Origin: Gammaproteobacteria bacterium
Lineage (GTDB): Bacteria; Pseudomonadota; Gammaproteobacteria; Eutrophobiales; Eutrophobiaceae
Assembly (NCBI GenBank): GCA_009843675.1
Contig: VYCZ01000327.1
Location: 1-6,041, forward strand
Reading direction: 5' to 3'
DNA: 6,041 nucleotides
The notes under the pieces: generated by a model
What the model was told of the DNA's origin: nothing
What the model saw: the letters and a program-made list of their open reading frames with translations, nothing else
The model's database searches: none
Position numbers and translations under genes: made by a program
In this document: positions 1 to 6,041 of the stretch, one piece after another
Layout of the letters: every line of letters begins with the position of its first letter
How positions within the stretch are numbered: position 1 is the stretch's first letter

Positions 1-237
1 CCGGATGCCCGGCCCATTATCGAGGCTATTGTAGATGACAACCCGGCTGCGGTTGTGAATGATTCACCAGGTATGGTGAAAATTGACTGCCCCAAACGAC
101 TGGTGATCCGGCGCGAAACCGTGGAAGAGAAACTCGGCGGGGAATTCAACCTGCAGGACATCCACCTCACGCTGATATCCCTGGCCGGGAATATTGAAGA
201 AGACGAGGATGAATTTGTTTTACAGTGGAATATCTAA
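1..237 (+). CDS. dmpM: Phenol hydroxylase effector/activator protein DmpM (P2), 5' end cut off
   Basis: Frame 1 is open from the first base and gives 78 residues ending LQWNI before TAA. The family (DmpM/P2, MmoB-like effectors of bacterial multicomponent monooxygenases) is about 90 residues long, so roughly the first dozen are missing to the left. Family-typical stretches are seen: an IIEAIVDDNP segment, then RLVIRRETVEEKLG, and an acidic C-terminus NIEEDEDEFVLQW. The protein carries no cofactor; in the family it binds the oxygenase and raises turnover and coupling of O2 use to hydroxylation. Its position directly before dmpN matches the known LMNOP order. A GTG at 55 is open in frame but is not the start, because the homologous sequence continues upstream of it. 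Identity is confident; the true start lies outside the window. Confidence 0.93.
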   Translation, partial: PDARPIIEAIVDDNPAAVVNDSPGMVKIDCPKRLVIRRETVEEKLGGEFNLQDIHLTLISLAGNIEEDEDEFVLQWNI

Positions 238-247
238 TCGAAGACAA

Positions 248-272
248 GGGGACGGATTTCAAGTCCGTCCCC
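248..272. repeat. Perfect 9-bp inverted repeat (hairpin) between dmpM and dmpN, REP-like
   Basis: Arms GGGGACGGA (248-256) and TCCGTCCCC (264-272) are perfectly complementary around a 7-base centre TTTCAAG; one more T-G wobble pair is possible, leaving a 5-base loop. No T-run follows, so it does not look like an intrinsic terminator, and it does not cover the dmpN ribosome binding site at 282-286. From memory, hairpins of this kind (GGGGAC-rich arm, AT-rich centre, GTCCCC arm) recur between genes in many proteobacterial genomes, some near REP-associated tyrosine transposases. Membership of such a repeat family is inference. As an RNA stem it could stabilise or separate the dmpM and dmpN parts of the transcript. 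Confidence 0.75.
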
Positions 273-281
273 ATAGATTTA

Positions 282-286
282 AGAGG
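282..286 (+). promoter_or_regulatory. Ribosome binding site of dmpN
   Basis: AGAGG lies 8 bases before the ATG at 295. It supports this start and is free of the hairpin that ends at 272. Confidence 0.7.
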
Positions 287-294
287 TATACAAG

Positions 295-1821
295 ATGGCA
301 GACAAGCCCAGACGCCTTACCCTGACCCGGAAGTACCAGCTCATGACCCGAGGTCTGGACTGGGAAACCACCTACCAGTCCATGGATGACGTGTTTCCTT
401 ATGACAAGTACGAAGGCATAAAGATCAAGGACTGGGACAAGTGGCAGGACCCGTTCCGTCTCACCATGGACGCCTACTGGAAATACCAGGCGGAGAAAGA
501 AAGGAAGCTGTACGCCATACTGGATGGTTTTGCGCAGAACAACAGCCAGTTGAATATATCCGATGCACGGTACATGAATGCGGTTAAGATCTGGATGCAG
601 GGTGTTACGCCACTGGAGTACGCCGCTTTCCGCGGCTTCGCCATGCTTGGCCGCGGTTTTCGCGGCGCCGGCGCCCGTGTAGCCTGCCAGTTCCAGTCCA
701 TCGACGAAATGCGCCACTACCAGACGCAGATGCATGCCTTCAGCCATTACAACAAGTACTTCAACGGCTTCCGGCAGTTTGCAAGGATCCGCGATCGGGC
801 CTGGTACCTGTCCATACCCAAGAGTTATTTTGAAGATGCGGTGACCGCCGGTCCGTTTGAGTTGATCACCGCCATTTCATTTTCCTTTGAATACGTATTG
901 ACCAACCTGCTGTTCATGCCGTTCGTGTCCGGCGCCGCCTACAACGGCGATATGGCGACGACCACTTTCGGTTTCTCGGCCCAGTCCGATGAGTCGCGCC
1001 ACATGACCCTGGGGCTCGAGGTCATCAAGTTCATGCTGGAACAGGACGAAGGTAACCTGCCCATCGTCCAGCAATGGCTGGATAAATGGTTCTGGCGCGG
1101 TTACCGGCTGCTGGGACTGGTGGGTACCATGATGGACTACATGCTGCCCAAGAAGGTGATGTCCTGGCGCCAGGCCTGGGAGATTTACTGGGAAGAGAGC
1201 GGGATGGCGCTGTTCAATGACCTGGCCCGCTATGGTTTAAGGCCGCCGAAGTATCATGAGGTGGCGACCAAGGAGAAATACCGTATCACCCACGAGTTCT
1301 GGTGCACCATTTACCAGTTTTCCCATGCCACGGCCCTGTATACCTGGATACCGACCGAGGAGGAACTGGACTGGTTTTCTGCCGAGTACGGTGAACTGTT
1401 CGACACCGTGTACCGTCCGCGCTATGAATACTGGAAAGAATTGGACGATAAGGGTGAACGCTTCTTCCAGAAACGCCTGCCGGTCGTGTGCAACGTCTGC
1501 CAGATCCCGATTTTCCACACCATGCCCGATGACCCGCTGATGAACTGCTGCCTGGTATCGGAATACAAGGGTACCAAGCACCAGATGTGCTCCCAGGGCT
1601 GCAAGGATATATTCGACCGGGAACCGGAGAAATATTGCCAGGCCTATATCCCTCCTCAGCAGATTTACCAGGGGAATTGCGGCGGCGCCACCCTGGAAGC
1701 CTATAGAAAGTGGTTGCACATCAAGGACGAGGAAACCGGGGAGTACTACGGGTCTGAAGATCACATCATGTGGGAAGGCTGGAAAGCCCAGGCAGGTAAA
1801 CCGGCCGACGTGCCCGCCTGA
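295..1821 (+). CDS. dmpN: Phenol hydroxylase large (alpha) oxygenase subunit, diiron, DmpN (P3)
   Basis: The 508-residue protein is close to the usual length of about 510-520. It is the catalytic subunit of the cytoplasmic phenol/methylphenol monooxygenase that uses O2 and electrons from DmpP to make catechols. The carboxylate-bridged diiron site is complete: E108, E138 with H141 (DEMRH), E199 (SFEY) and E233 with H236 (DESRH). The spacings of 30 residues (E108-E138) and 34 residues (E199-E233) match soluble methane monooxygenase. The C-terminal part holds a Cys/His-rich region (C399, C402, H408, C418, C419, H429, C432, C436) resembling a YHS-type metal site; zinc there is family knowledge, not shown here. 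The DmpM-N-O-P order with the reductase after the small subunit favours the phenol hydroxylase branch over toluene monooxygenases, whose gene order differs. ATG at 295 has an AGAGG site. Confidence 0.97.
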   Translation: MADKPRRLTLTRKYQLMTRGLDWETTYQSMDDVFPYDKYEGIKIKDWDKWQDPFRLTMDAYWKYQAEKERKLYAILDGFAQNNSQLNISDARYMNAVKIWMQGVTPLEYAAFRGFAMLGRGFRGAGARVACQFQSIDEMRHYQTQMHAFSHYNKYFNGFRQFARIRDRAWYLSIPKSYFEDAVTAGPFELITAISFSFEYVLTNLLFMPFVSGAAYNGDMATTTFGFSAQSDESRHMTLGLEVIKFMLEQDEGNLPIVQQWLDKWFWRGYRLLGLVGTMMDYMLPKKVMSWRQAWEIYWEESGMALFNDLARYGLRPPKYHEVATKEKYRITHEFWCTIYQFSHATALYTWIPTEEELDWFSAEYGELFDTVYRPRYEYWKELDDKGERFFQKRLPVVCNVCQIPIFHTMPDDPLMNCCLVSEYKGTKHQMCSQGCKDIFDREPEKYCQAYIPPQQIYQGNCGGATLEAYRKWLHIKDEETGEYYGSEDHIMWEGWKAQAGKPADVPA

Positions 1822-1847
1822 TGGAACAGGCTCAGCGCGTATACCAG

Positions 1848-1856
1848 AGGAGGTGA
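1848..1856 (+). promoter_or_regulatory. Very strong ribosome binding site of dmpO
   Basis: AGGAGGTGA is a full match to the 16S anti-Shine-Dalgarno sequence, 6 bases before the ATG at 1863. It is the strongest such site in the window and fixes the dmpO start. Confidence 0.85.
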
Positions 1857-1862
1857 ACCTGC

Positions 1863-2225
1863 ATGCCGGTGAAGTTTGTCGGTGATTCGTACGATTTCCC
1901 CTGCGCCAACCAGGTGGAAAATTACGGCGGCGATATCAACGTATACGTGGTCTGGGACCACCACCTGATCTACTGCGCGCCCAATACCTACCGTTTGCCT
2001 CCGGACATGAAATTCCGGGATTTCCTGGAACAGGTGTTTGCCCCCGATTATCCCCAGCATCCCGACACTGATAAGGTGGATTGGGACAAGGGCGTCTGGC
2101 AACTGGAGAATGAACCCTGGCAGCCCGACCTGGATAAATCCTTTAGCGAAAACGGCATAGCACACAATTCATTCATCCGGGTAACCACCCCCGGGCTCGA
2201 GGGCATGCACGGAGTGGGTAACTAG
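1863..2225 (+). CDS. dmpO: Phenol hydroxylase small (gamma) oxygenase subunit DmpO (P4)
   Basis: The 120-residue protein matches the P4/DmpO family in length (about 119) and in its pattern: an N-terminal YDFPC segment, NVYVVWDHHLIYCAP (residues 26-40), a PPDMKFRDFLEQV stretch, the WQLENEPWQPDLD region and a C-terminal SFIRVTTPGLEG. It is a cofactor-free structural subunit of the (alpha-beta-gamma)2 oxygenase, together with DmpN and DmpL. It begins 41 bases after dmpN and ends 16 bases before dmpP, as expected for one operon. The start is well supported by AGGAGGTGA. Nothing is truncated or odd. Confidence 0.93.
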   Translation: MPVKFVGDSYDFPCANQVENYGGDINVYVVWDHHLIYCAPNTYRLPPDMKFRDFLEQVFAPDYPQHPDTDKVDWDKGVWQLENEPWQPDLDKSFSENGIAHNSFIRVTTPGLEGMHGVGN

Positions 2226-2241
2226 GCGTTTAGATACGCTC

Positions 2242-3306
2242 GTGTCCTACCAGGCGACCATAGAACCTCTTGGGGAAACGATAGAGGTCGAGGACGATCA
2301 GAAACTGCTCGATGCGGCGTTGCGCGCCGGAATCTGGTTGCCTTATGCCTGCAATCACGGCGTGTGCGGCACCTGCAAGGTGGAGGTGCTGGAAGGCGAA
2401 GTCGAGCATAACGAGGCGTCGGCATTCGCCCTGATGGATATTGAACGGGACGAAGGCAAGACCCTGGCCTGTTGCGCAACCTTGATGTCGGATATCGTCA
2501 TAGAGGCGGATATCGAGGAAGAAGAGGACGCGCAGCACCTGCCGGTGGAGGATTACACGGGAACGGTCGTCCGGATGGAGGACCTGACTCCCACGGTAAA
2601 AGGCATCTGGCTGGAAGTGCCGGGCGCCGGCATCGAGTTCCAGGCCGGCCAGTACCTTAACCTCAACGTTCCCGGCGTGGATATTCCCCGGGCCTTTTCC
2701 CTGGCCAATTCGCCTTCGGAGCGTAACATTATCGAACTGAACGTGCGTCACGTTAACGGCGGGCAGGCGACCACGTACCTGCATGAACAACTCAAACCGG
2801 GAGACGAACTCAGCTTCACCGCGCCGCTGGGCCGTTTTTTCGTACGCAAATCCGCGCCGGAACCAGCGCTGTTCCTGGCCGGGGGATCCGGCCTGTCCAG
2901 CCCGAAATCCATGATCCTGGACCTGCTGGAGACCGGGGATGAACGCGACATCACCCTGGTTTACGGCGCGCGTAACCAGGCTGAACTGTATTATTACGAC
3001 CTGTTCCGGGAACTTGCCGGGCAGCATGATAATTTTCATTACCTGACTGCCTTGTCAGAACCTGCAGAAACAGATGACTGGGACGGGCCGCGCTGTTTTG
3101 TGCACGAGCTTGCCGTACAGAATTTCGACAAGCGCTTCGAAGGTCACAAGGCCTACCTGTGCGGTCCGCCGCCCATGGTAGACAGTTGCATCACCAGCCT
3201 GATGCGGGGGCGCCTGTTCGAGGAACACATCTTCATGGAGAACTTTTTTACTGCGGCGGACAGTGAAAAGCCGGCCCGGCGCAGCGCCCTGTTCAAAAAG
3301 TTCTGA
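2242..3306 (+). CDS. dmpP: Phenol hydroxylase reductase DmpP (P5), FAD and [2Fe-2S] protein
   Basis: The 354-residue protein transfers electrons from NADH to the diiron oxygenase. An N-terminal chloroplast-type ferredoxin domain (about 1-95) has its cluster cysteines at C37, C42, C45 and C77 (C-x4-C-x2-C-x31-C). After an acidic linker (about 100-107) comes an FAD-binding domain with RAFSLAN at 150-156. A ferredoxin-NADP-reductase-like NAD domain follows, with GGSGLSS at 214-220 and YLCGPPPM at 305-312. The C-terminus RSALFKKF is typical of the family. The start is taken as GTG 2242 because the protein then begins MSYQATIEPLGE, matching the known MSYN-type N-terminus. There is no clear Shine-Dalgarno sequence in the 16-base gap after dmpO, so translation probably depends on coupling to dmpO. 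The reading frame stays open further upstream, but no better start codon was found. Confidence 0.96.
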   Translation: MSYQATIEPLGETIEVEDDQKLLDAALRAGIWLPYACNHGVCGTCKVEVLEGEVEHNEASAFALMDIERDEGKTLACCATLMSDIVIEADIEEEEDAQHLPVEDYTGTVVRMEDLTPTVKGIWLEVPGAGIEFQAGQYLNLNVPGVDIPRAFSLANSPSERNIIELNVRHVNGGQATTYLHEQLKPGDELSFTAPLGRFFVRKSAPEPALFLAGGSGLSSPKSMILDLLETGDERDITLVYGARNQAELYYYDLFRELAGQHDNFHYLTALSEPAETDDWDGPRCFVHELAVQNFDKRFEGHKAYLCGPPPMVDSCITSLMRGRLFEEHIFMENFFTAADSEKPARRSALFKKF

Positions 3307-3350
3307 AAAATGGTTGAATCGTATAAATTCGCCGGCTCTGCGTGTGCTCA

Positions 3351-3680
3351 ATGTTAAAAAAATTTATAATTGTCATCGAAGACACAGGTGAGGAATTCAC
3401 CTGCACGCCGGAGCGTAATGTTCTCAAGGCCATGGAACAGCTCGGCAGAAAAGGCATCCCGGTAGGCTGCCGGGGCGGCGGCTGCGGAGTGTGCCGGGTG
3501 CAGGTTGTTGGTAATGGGCTTTACCGTACTGGTAAAATGAGCCGGGAGCAGGTGCCCGCCGAGGACGAAGAGAAAGGCATTTGCCTGGCGTGCAAGTTGT
3601 TCCCCGAGGGTGATCTGAACTTGAAAGTCCTTGGGAAATGGCAAAATATCTTTTTAAATGGTACACAACTACAGAAATAG
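3351..3680 (+). CDS. dmpQ: [2Fe-2S] chloroplast-type ferredoxin, XylT/DmpQ-like
   Basis: A ferredoxin of 109 residues from the ATG at 3351, with cluster ligands C40, C45, C48 and C81 (C-x4-C-x2-C-x32-C). The stretch IPVGCRGGGCGVCRVQV (36-52) and the later KMSREQVPAEDE are hallmarks of the XylT/DmpQ/NahT group rather than of reductase-type ferredoxins. In that group the protein reduces inactive Fe(III) catechol 2,3-dioxygenase back to Fe(II), which is needed with substituted catechols. The dioxygenase gene starts 18 bases downstream, as in the dmp, xyl and nah operons. A GTG at 3342 would add three residues (MCS); ATG 3351 is preferred because MLKKF fits the family N-terminus. Neither start has a visible ribosome binding site, so the start is less certain than the identity. 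Confidence 0.92.
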   Translation: MLKKFIIVIEDTGEEFTCTPERNVLKAMEQLGRKGIPVGCRGGGCGVCRVQVVGNGLYRTGKMSREQVPAEDEEKGICLACKLFPEGDLNLKVLGKWQNIFLNGTQLQK

Positions 3681-3684
3681 ACCG

Positions 3685-3690
3685 AGGAGG
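3685..3690 (+). promoter_or_regulatory. Ribosome binding site of catechol 2,3-dioxygenase
   Basis: AGGAGG in the purine-rich run GAGGAGGAGAAGA lies 8 bases before the ATG at 3699, a strong site in contrast to dmpP and dmpQ. Confidence 0.8.
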
Positions 3691-3698
3691 AGAAGACA

Positions 3699-4622
3699 AT
3701 GTCATTTACAGGTGTGATGCGTCCCGGCCATGCGGCAATCCGTGTAATGGATATGGATGAATCAGTCACTTACTACACGGAGCGGCTGGGTTTGATTAAA
3801 ACTGACGAGGATGACCAGGGCAGGGTCTATCTCAAGGCATGGGATGAACTGGACTGTTTTTCCATTGTGCTCAGAGAAGCTGATGCGCCCGGAATCGATT
3901 ACACCGGTTACAAGACCTACTCCAGGGCAGACATGGACGATCTCGTGAAAAAGCTGGAAGACTACGGTATCGATATCGAATGGATTGCGGATGGTGAACT
4001 CAACAATTGCGGTGAGCGGGCGCGTTTCCAGACCCCGTCCGGCCACTCCTTTGAATTGTATGCGGATAAAAAACAGATAGGCGACGGACTGGGCCGGGTG
4101 AACCCCAACCCCTGGCCGGAAGGACTGAAAGGCATGCAGGTGTACCGGTTCGACCACGTGCTGTTGTACGGTCCGAAGATTATCGAAACGACGAAAATTT
4201 TCACCGACGTGCTCGGGTTCGACCTGACCGAGCGGGTGTTGTCGCCGGAAGGTGAAATGAACGTATCCTTCGTTTCCTGTTCCAACAAGGCCCATGACCT
4301 GGCCTTTGTCGAATACCCGGAGCCGAACAAGCTGCATCACGTATCGTTCATGCTGATGACCTGGGAAGAGGTGTTGCGGGCTGCCGACCTCATGAGCATG
4401 CACGACATTTCCATCGATATCGGCCCAACCCGTCACGGTATTACCCGGGGCCGCACTATTTACTTCTTCGACCCTTCAGGCAATCGCAATGAAGTGTTCT
4501 GCGGCGATTACACCTGGTATCCCGACCGGGAACCGATCACCTGGACGGCGGAAGAACTCGGCAGGGCCATCTTCTACCATGACAGGAGATTGAACGAGAA
4601 TTTCCTGACGGTCGTGACCTGA
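3699..4622 (+). CDS. dmpB: Catechol 2,3-dioxygenase (extradiol, Fe(II)), DmpB/XylE type
   Basis: The 307 residues are exactly the length expected for the XylE/DmpB family (about 307). The enzyme opens catechol or methylcatechols next to the hydroxyls with O2, giving 2-hydroxymuconic semialdehyde, the first step of the meta pathway. It has two vicinal-oxygen-chelate domains (about 6-130 and 148-275). The iron ligands fall at the same numbers as in XylE: H153 (FDH), H214 (LHHVSF) and E265 (NRNEVF). The active-site residues H199, H246 and Y255 are also in place, so the enzyme should be active. It takes its catechol from the upstream hydroxylase and probably its reactivating electrons from the preceding ferredoxin. 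Its TGA overlaps the proposed CTG start of the next gene by 4 bases. Confidence 0.97.
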   Translation: MSFTGVMRPGHAAIRVMDMDESVTYYTERLGLIKTDEDDQGRVYLKAWDELDCFSIVLREADAPGIDYTGYKTYSRADMDDLVKKLEDYGIDIEWIADGELNNCGERARFQTPSGHSFELYADKKQIGDGLGRVNPNPWPEGLKGMQVYRFDHVLLYGPKIIETTKIFTDVLGFDLTERVLSPEGEMNVSFVSCSNKAHDLAFVEYPEPNKLHHVSFMLMTWEEVLRAADLMSMHDISIDIGPTRHGITRGRTIYFFDPSGNRNEVFCGDYTWYPDREPITWTAEELGRAIFYHDRRLNENFLTVVT

Positions 4623-5035
4623 AGATAGCTTCGCGAAGAATATCTGTTCCGGATGATGAAATTGAAATTTCAGCCGTCCGCGCGCGCGGTGCGGGGGGAC
4701 AGAACGTCAACAAGGTCTCGACGGCGATACATCTCCGCTTCGACGTCCGCGCCTCGTCGCTCCCGGAATTGTATAAACAGCGCCTGTTGAGACTCAGGGA
4801 CCGCCGCATCAGCAAGGACGGCGTAGTAATCATCAAGGCAGGCAAGTACCGGACCCAGGAAAAGAACCGGGCCGATGCCCTGCAGCGCCTGCAGGAATTA
4901 ATCAGGAGTGTTACCGTAACCAGGAAGATCAGGCGCCCGACCGCGCCCACCGAAAGCTCCCGGCAGAGGCGACTGGACAGCAAAACCCGGCGCGGTCGGA
5001 TTAAGTCCCTGCGCGGCAGAGTAACGGAAGAATGA
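4619..5035 (+). CDS. arfB: Alternative ribosome-rescue factor / peptidyl-tRNA hydrolase ArfB (YaeJ), apparent CTG start
   Basis: Frame 2 is open from 4583 to TGA 5033-5035 and encodes a full ArfB. The catalytic loop is [12 protein letters not shown] (21-32, GGQ at 26-28), followed by [32 protein letters not shown], and a basic C-terminal tail ([22 protein letters not shown]; about 105-135). In the family the tail enters the empty mRNA channel of stalled ribosomes while GGQ hydrolyses the peptidyl-tRNA. The TTG at 4769 is the only ATG, GTG or TTG in frame at the 5' end and would delete the GGQ. CTG 4619 gives 138 residues and puts GGQ at 26-28, exactly as in E. coli ArfB (140 residues). It forms a CTGA overlap with the dioxygenase stop. 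No ribosome binding site is seen. ATT 4589 or ATA 4625 are less likely starts; a sequence error is also possible. The family is certain, the start is not. Confidence 0.88.
   Translation: MKIASRRISVPDDEIEISAVRARGAGGQNVNKVSTAIHLRFDVRASSLPELYKQRLLRLRDRRISKDGVVIIKAGKYRTQEKNRADALQRLQELIRSVTVTRKIRRPTAPTESSRQRRLDSKTRRGRIKSLRGRVTEE
4623..4645. repeat. Imperfect inverted repeat at the 5' end of arfB
   Basis: A 10-base perfect palindrome CTTCGCGAAG (4629-4638) is flanked by AGATA (4623-4627) and TATCT (4641-4645), which also pair, with a 1x2 internal loop. As RNA it could fold just downstream of the proposed CTG start. It lies inside codons 2-9 of arfB, so it may be chance; any effect on initiation is inference. 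Confidence 0.4.
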
Positions 5036-5036
5036 G

Positions 5037-5067
5037 TTCACAGCCCGTCATTCCCGTATACTACTAT
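5037..5067 (+). promoter_or_regulatory. Weak candidate sigma-70-type promoter before the membrane-protein gene
   Basis: In the 58-base gap after arfB, TTCACA (5037-5042) resembles a -35 box. TATACT (5057-5062) or TACTAT (5062-5067) resembles a -10 box. The spacers are 14 and 19 bases, neither ideal. The site is offered only because this is the largest gap in the window and marks a functional break; read-through from the operon is equally possible, since no terminator is visible. Confidence 0.2.
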
Positions 5068-5083
5068 CCTGCATATATCTTCC

Positions 5084-5088
5084 GGAGA
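5084..5088 (+). promoter_or_regulatory. Ribosome binding site of the membrane-protein gene
   Basis: GGAGA lies 5 bases before the ATG at 5094 and supports that start. Confidence 0.6.
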
Positions 5089-5093
5089 CAGCT

Positions 5094-6041
5094 ATGAAAC
5101 AGCCATTGCTTGGCCTGGTCACACTGCTGCTGGTTATCATCATCTCACTTGGGATCATCAGCTTGTTTGAAGAAGCTACCTTCAGTACCTGGGTCGCTTT
5201 TCTGTTCATGTGCTGCGTGCCTGCACAAATAGTATTCGCACTGGTATGGCATTGCTCCATACCGGATGCGGTGGGAAAGCTGATACAACCGGGCAGGGGA
5301 ATAGCTTTCACTGCACTGACAGCCGCGCTCGGAATGGTTATTGCCGTATTGACTTATTACCTGGTCGGTAAAGGACATGGCATCACGCCCATGCTGCTGA
5401 TGTATACCATACTGACCGTCGTGGTGACGTTCTGGTTCGCTGTTTTATGGCAGTGCTGGCCTGTTACGCTGTTCACTAACAATCCCCTTGTTGTTGGCGC
5501 CAGTGTTCTGCTGGTAGCCTACCTGGGAGCATATATTGTCTTTGTAACACTCTTTGATTTCTCGTTCCTTCAGGGCGCACCGGTTTATTTCCCAGACGCC
5601 GACCCGGGTGGCATGTTCATGGCCTGGGTCCCGATGAGTTTTGCCGTGACCACGGTGGCAATGATTTTAACCCTGGTGTTGTTTGATTTCTGGCCGGTGG
5701 CCGGCATCTCGAAGCCCGGTGTCAAGGTGTTCGCTGCGACGGGTGTTGTTGTGCTGCTGGCTGCCGCAGTGTATTACCTTGGAGTATGCCTTGCAGGCAT
5801 GGACAAGGTCCGGTATATGTCACTGGTGCCGGTTTCCTACATCTTCGGCATATTCCTGCCGCTGAGCCTGATGCAGGGGAGCTTGTTTCCCGAACTGAAA
5901 CAACCGTTTAAAGGCCTGGCGTTGACGGTTTTCTGTGCCGTTACGGCCGTCATCCTGCAGCAATTGTACCTGTTCCTGGGGCCGGTCGTATCCGGGCCGC
6001 TAGCCGCCGGGCCGGAAGGCCATTACCAGGAAGAATTGTGG
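5094..6041 (+). CDS. Polytopic inner-membrane protein of unrecognised family, 3' end cut off
   Basis: The frame is open from ATG 5094 to the window edge without a stop, giving at least 316 residues. I do not recognise the family. About nine hydrophobic segments fit transmembrane helices: roughly 5-24, 32-53, 69-91, 98-121, 131-154, 175-199, 211-232, 240-259 and 273-297. A hydrophilic end (about 301-316) follows. A helix end, a Trp/Phe/Ile-Pro pair, a short loop with a second proline, and a further helix recur four times (prolines at 57/66, 123/131, 201/208 and 266/271), suggesting internal duplication. No cofactor, ATPase or transporter signature motif was seen. It lies 58 bases after arfB on the same strand, but nothing in it ties it to aromatic degradation. 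Codon use and base composition look like its neighbours. The coding call is firm because of the length, the ribosome binding site and the membrane pattern; the function is unknown. Confidence 0.82.
   Translation, partial: MKQPLLGLVTLLLVIIISLGIISLFEEATFSTWVAFLFMCCVPAQIVFALVWHCSIPDAVGKLIQPGRGIAFTALTAALGMVIAVLTYYLVGKGHGITPMLLMYTILTVVVTFWFAVLWQCWPVTLFTNNPLVVGASVLLVAYLGAYIVFVTLFDFSFLQGAPVYFPDADPGGMFMAWVPMSFAVTTVAMILTLVLFDFWPVAGISKPGVKVFAATGVVVLLAAAVYYLGVCLAGMDKVRYMSLVPVSYIFGIFLPLSLMQGSLFPELKQPFKGLALTVFCAVTAVILQQLYLFLGPVVSGPLAAGPEGHYQEELW

Noticed and set aside
238..294. Intrinsic terminator between dmpM and dmpN
   Set aside because: The hairpin is strong, but it is followed by CATAGATTT rather than a T-run, and termination here would silence the essential dmpN subunit.
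259..747. Long minus-strand open frames opposite dmpN, dmpP and dmpB (for example 259-747, 2230-3039, 3762-4436)
   Set aside because: They lie wholly opposite well-identified genes, resemble no family I know, and are explained by the codon bias of the + strand genes.
3314..3330. TTGAAT and TATAAA between dmpP and dmpQ as an internal promoter
   Set aside because: The two boxes are only 2 bases apart, and no -35 box sits at the right distance from TATAAA.
4583..4622. Possible -1 frameshift fusing dioxygenase to ArfB
   Set aside because: The arfB frame is open through this overlap, but no good X-XXY-YYZ slippery heptamer is present (GAATTTC is imperfect). The dioxygenase ends at its normal family length, and ArfB aligns from 4619 onward, so a fusion is unnecessary.
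1..4622. A previously undescribed enzyme system
   Set aside because: All catalytic residues, lengths and gene order fit the known phenol hydroxylase and catechol 2,3-dioxygenase pathway; novelty is limited to the arfB junction, the hairpin and the unknown membrane protein.
4674..4690. CG-alternating run near the arfB 5' end as a structural DNA element
   Set aside because: It is explained by Arg/Ala/Gly codons of the conserved RARGAGGQ loop.
4769..5035. Short arfB starting at TTG 4769
   Set aside because: It would lack the GGQ catalytic loop, although the upstream codons clearly encode a conserved ArfB N-terminus.

Overview
The window is a catabolic gene cluster for phenol and methylphenols, with every gene on the + strand. 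The genes, the gene order and the protein sequences are typical of Proteobacteria. A gamma- or betaproteobacterium is most likely, judging from the ArfB-type release factor, the XylT/DmpQ-type ferredoxin and the XylE-type catechol 2,3-dioxygenase. The sequence alone does not fix a genus.

Layout: 1-237 is the 3' part of the effector (DmpM) of a multicomponent phenol hydroxylase. After a 57-base gap holding a perfect 9-bp inverted repeat come the diiron oxygenase large subunit (DmpN, 295-1821), the small gamma subunit DmpO (1863-2225), the FAD/[2Fe-2S] reductase DmpP (2242-3306), a XylT/DmpQ-like [2Fe-2S] ferredoxin (3351-3680) and catechol 2,3-dioxygenase (DmpB/XylE, 3699-4622). A complete class I release-factor-like peptidyl-tRNA hydrolase (ArfB/YaeJ) overlaps the end of the dioxygenase. 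It has no ATG, GTG or TTG codon before its GGQ motif, and the best start is a CTG at 4619. After a 58-base gap, a polytopic membrane protein of unrecognised family begins at 5094 and runs off the right edge.

How the genes work together: DmpP passes electrons from NADH through FAD and a [2Fe-2S] centre to the diiron centre of DmpN. DmpM binds the oxygenase and couples O2 activation to hydroxylation. DmpO is a structural subunit; the remaining oxygenase subunit, DmpL, should lie just left of the window. The resulting catechol is opened by the meta route by DmpB, and the DmpQ ferredoxin is expected to re-reduce oxidised Fe(III) in that enzyme. The later meta-cleavage genes, the regulator and the main promoter are not in the window.

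The pathway itself is well known. The less ordinary points are the ribosome-rescue gene fused by overlap to the catabolic operon with an apparent CTG start, the hairpin repeat between dmpM and dmpN, the contrast between strong and absent ribosome binding sites along the operon, and internal repeats in the unknown membrane protein. I found no rRNA, tRNA, CRISPR array, insertion sequence or convincing terminator.
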